In this document: positions 33,718 through 34,373 of the stretch, in pieces
Numbering within the stretch: the stretch's first letter is position 1
Layout of the letters: every line of letters starts with the position of its first letter
Source of the DNA: an uncultured Bacteroidales bacterium
GTDB taxonomy: Bacteria; Bacteroidota; Bacteroidia; Bacteroidales; Paludibacteraceae
Assembly (NCBI GenBank): GCA_946617165.1
Contig: CAMOJP010000015.1
Location: 1 to 34,373 of the forward strand
Length of the DNA stretch: 34,373 nt
Reading direction: 5' to 3'
Translations under genes and position numbers: made by a program
Notes under the pieces: generated by a model
The model's database searches: none
Told to the model about the DNA's origin: nothing
The model's input: the letters and a program-made list of their open reading frames with translations, nothing else

Positions 33718-34373
33718 CTATCGAACCTCTGCACCTAACAGGTTGAACAGCTTGCCCTCACGGACGATGAGCACCTGTCCATTACGGAGGAGCTTTTTAC
33801 TTTCGACTGTTGACTTTCGACTTTCATCCTTTAAACTTTCAATCGCGGTGTCATCAATTGCGAATATATTATCACCGAAATTTCCCCATCCCTCCGCGTC
33901 TTTGTATTTGTCTATAGACCCTTTGGGCACGTATAAGTCTTGGTGTATAACAAAAGCATAATCGCCATACACAGGAGGCTCCACGGCATAGCATTTCACC
34001 TTTGCGATCTTATCATCTCCCTGAAAGGCAGAAGATCCTAATTCCTTAAGGGAAGCGGGGAACACCAATTCCGTCAGTTTGTTGCAGCCGGCGAAGGCTT
34101 GGTTTCCGATTTTCTCGAGTGTATTAGGGAACGTCACACCGGTGAGACTGTATTCGTACATAAAAGCTCTTGTGCCGATAGAGGTAACGGTATAAGGAAC
34201 CGAATTATACTCTACCTTAGAAGGAATGATCAACTCTCCAGAGATAGCCGATACAGCACCATTTACTTCTGCCGTCATGGTGGAGGACGTAAGGATGTAC
34301 TCCAGGTCACCTATTGTTACTGGTTCTGCACACATAGCAATACCACTTATGGCCAATGCGATAAAAGAGATAA
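33718..34373 (-). CDS. BspA-like leucine-rich repeat protein with T9SS sorting tail (5' end missing)
   Basis: The frame runs open to the right edge of the window, so the gene is partial at its start. The visible N-terminus (ISFIALAISGIAMCAEPV) is the hydrophobic core and cleavage region of a signal peptide; a TTG within it at 34356 is not a likely start. About 110 residues of BspA-type leucine-rich repeats follow (GTRAFMYEYSLTGVTFPNT, GNQAFAGCNKLTELVFPAS). The C-terminus (RNGQVLIVREGKLFNLLGAEVR, split as NGQVLIVREGK and LFNLLGAEVR) is the short type-A T9SS tail common in Bacteroidales. Between these lies a low-complexity linker encoded by AAAGT(C)GAAAGT-like repeats (33799-33840). It lies 42 bp upstream of the carboxyltransferase gene on the same strand. 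Confidence 0.8.
   Translation of the reverse strand, partial: ISFIALAISGIAMCAEPVTIGDLEYILTSSTMTAEVNGAVSAISGELIIPSKVEYNSVPYTVTSIGTRAFMYEYSLTGVTFPNTLEKIGNQAFAGCNKLTELVFPASLKELGSSAFQGDDKIAKVKCYAVEPPVYGDYAFVIHQDLYVPKGSIDKYKDAEGWGNFGDNIFAIDDTAIESLKDESRKSTVESKKLLRNGQVLIVREGKLFNLLGAEVR
33799..33840. repeat. ACTTTCGACT-type short repeats inside a coding sequence
   Basis: ACTTTCGACT occurs at 33799-33808 and 33813-33822, followed by the 13-mer CCTTTAAACTTTC at 33828-33840. The same 13-mer is found in the intergenic gap between serA and the T9SS type-B gene at 29836-29848. On the coding strand it gives a Lys/Ser/Glu linker (LKDESRKSTVESKK) before the sorting tail. Confidence 0.75.

Overview
The window looks like a chromosomal segment of a gut-type Bacteroidales (phylum Bacteroidota). 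The evidence is a SusC/SusD pair, two kinds of type IX secretion (T9SS) sorting tail, BspA-like leucine-rich repeat proteins, the absence of Shine-Dalgarno sequences, and two promoters matching the Bacteroidota consensus TTTG-N19/20-TAnnTTTG. No rRNA, tRNA, CRISPR array, insertion sequence or phage gene was seen. Coding density is very high; the largest gene-free gaps are 179 and 159 bp.

Layout. (1) Positions 1-4418, minus strand: an SLC45-type sugar transporter, a SusC TonB-dependent porin and the first 15 codons of what is probably susD, i.e. the edge of a glycan-utilisation locus. (2) Positions 4419-4597: divergent promoters. (3) Positions 4598-23142, plus strand: thirteen tightly packed genes, mostly overlapping by 1-11 bp. 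The first five are genome and ribosome maintenance genes: recQ, rimO, an HU protein, an HU-transmembrane-LysM protein and uvrA. Then come a WbpM/CapD-type nucleotide-sugar dehydratase, a WecA-type undecaprenyl-phosphate sugar transferase and an ABC-F ATPase. Last are a deacetylase-like protein, two glycosyltransferases, a secreted leucine-rich repeat protein and a PagL-like outer-membrane lipid A deacylase, which suggest surface polysaccharide or LPS synthesis and remodelling. (4) Positions 23137-34373, minus strand and convergent: a TPR-like hypothetical protein, a DPM/GtrB-type glycosyltransferase, a small MscS channel, an M3 peptidase lipoprotein, a T9SS type-B cargo protein, serA, serC, a biotin-less carboxyltransferase and a partial leucine-rich repeat protein with a T9SS tail.

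Most notable points. The HU-TM-LysM protein (8370-9422) could physically link the chromosome to the cell wall; it sits directly after a plain HU gene and carries a perfect-period 15-bp tandem repeat. uvrA has no canonical start codon at its conserved N-terminus: a single G-to-A change at 9421 would explain this, turning an ATGA stop/start overlap into ATAA. SerA has lysine where the catalytic histidine of the family lies. The carboxyltransferase next to serC lacks a biotin domain. A short intergenic-type repeat appears to have become the linker of a T9SS cargo protein.
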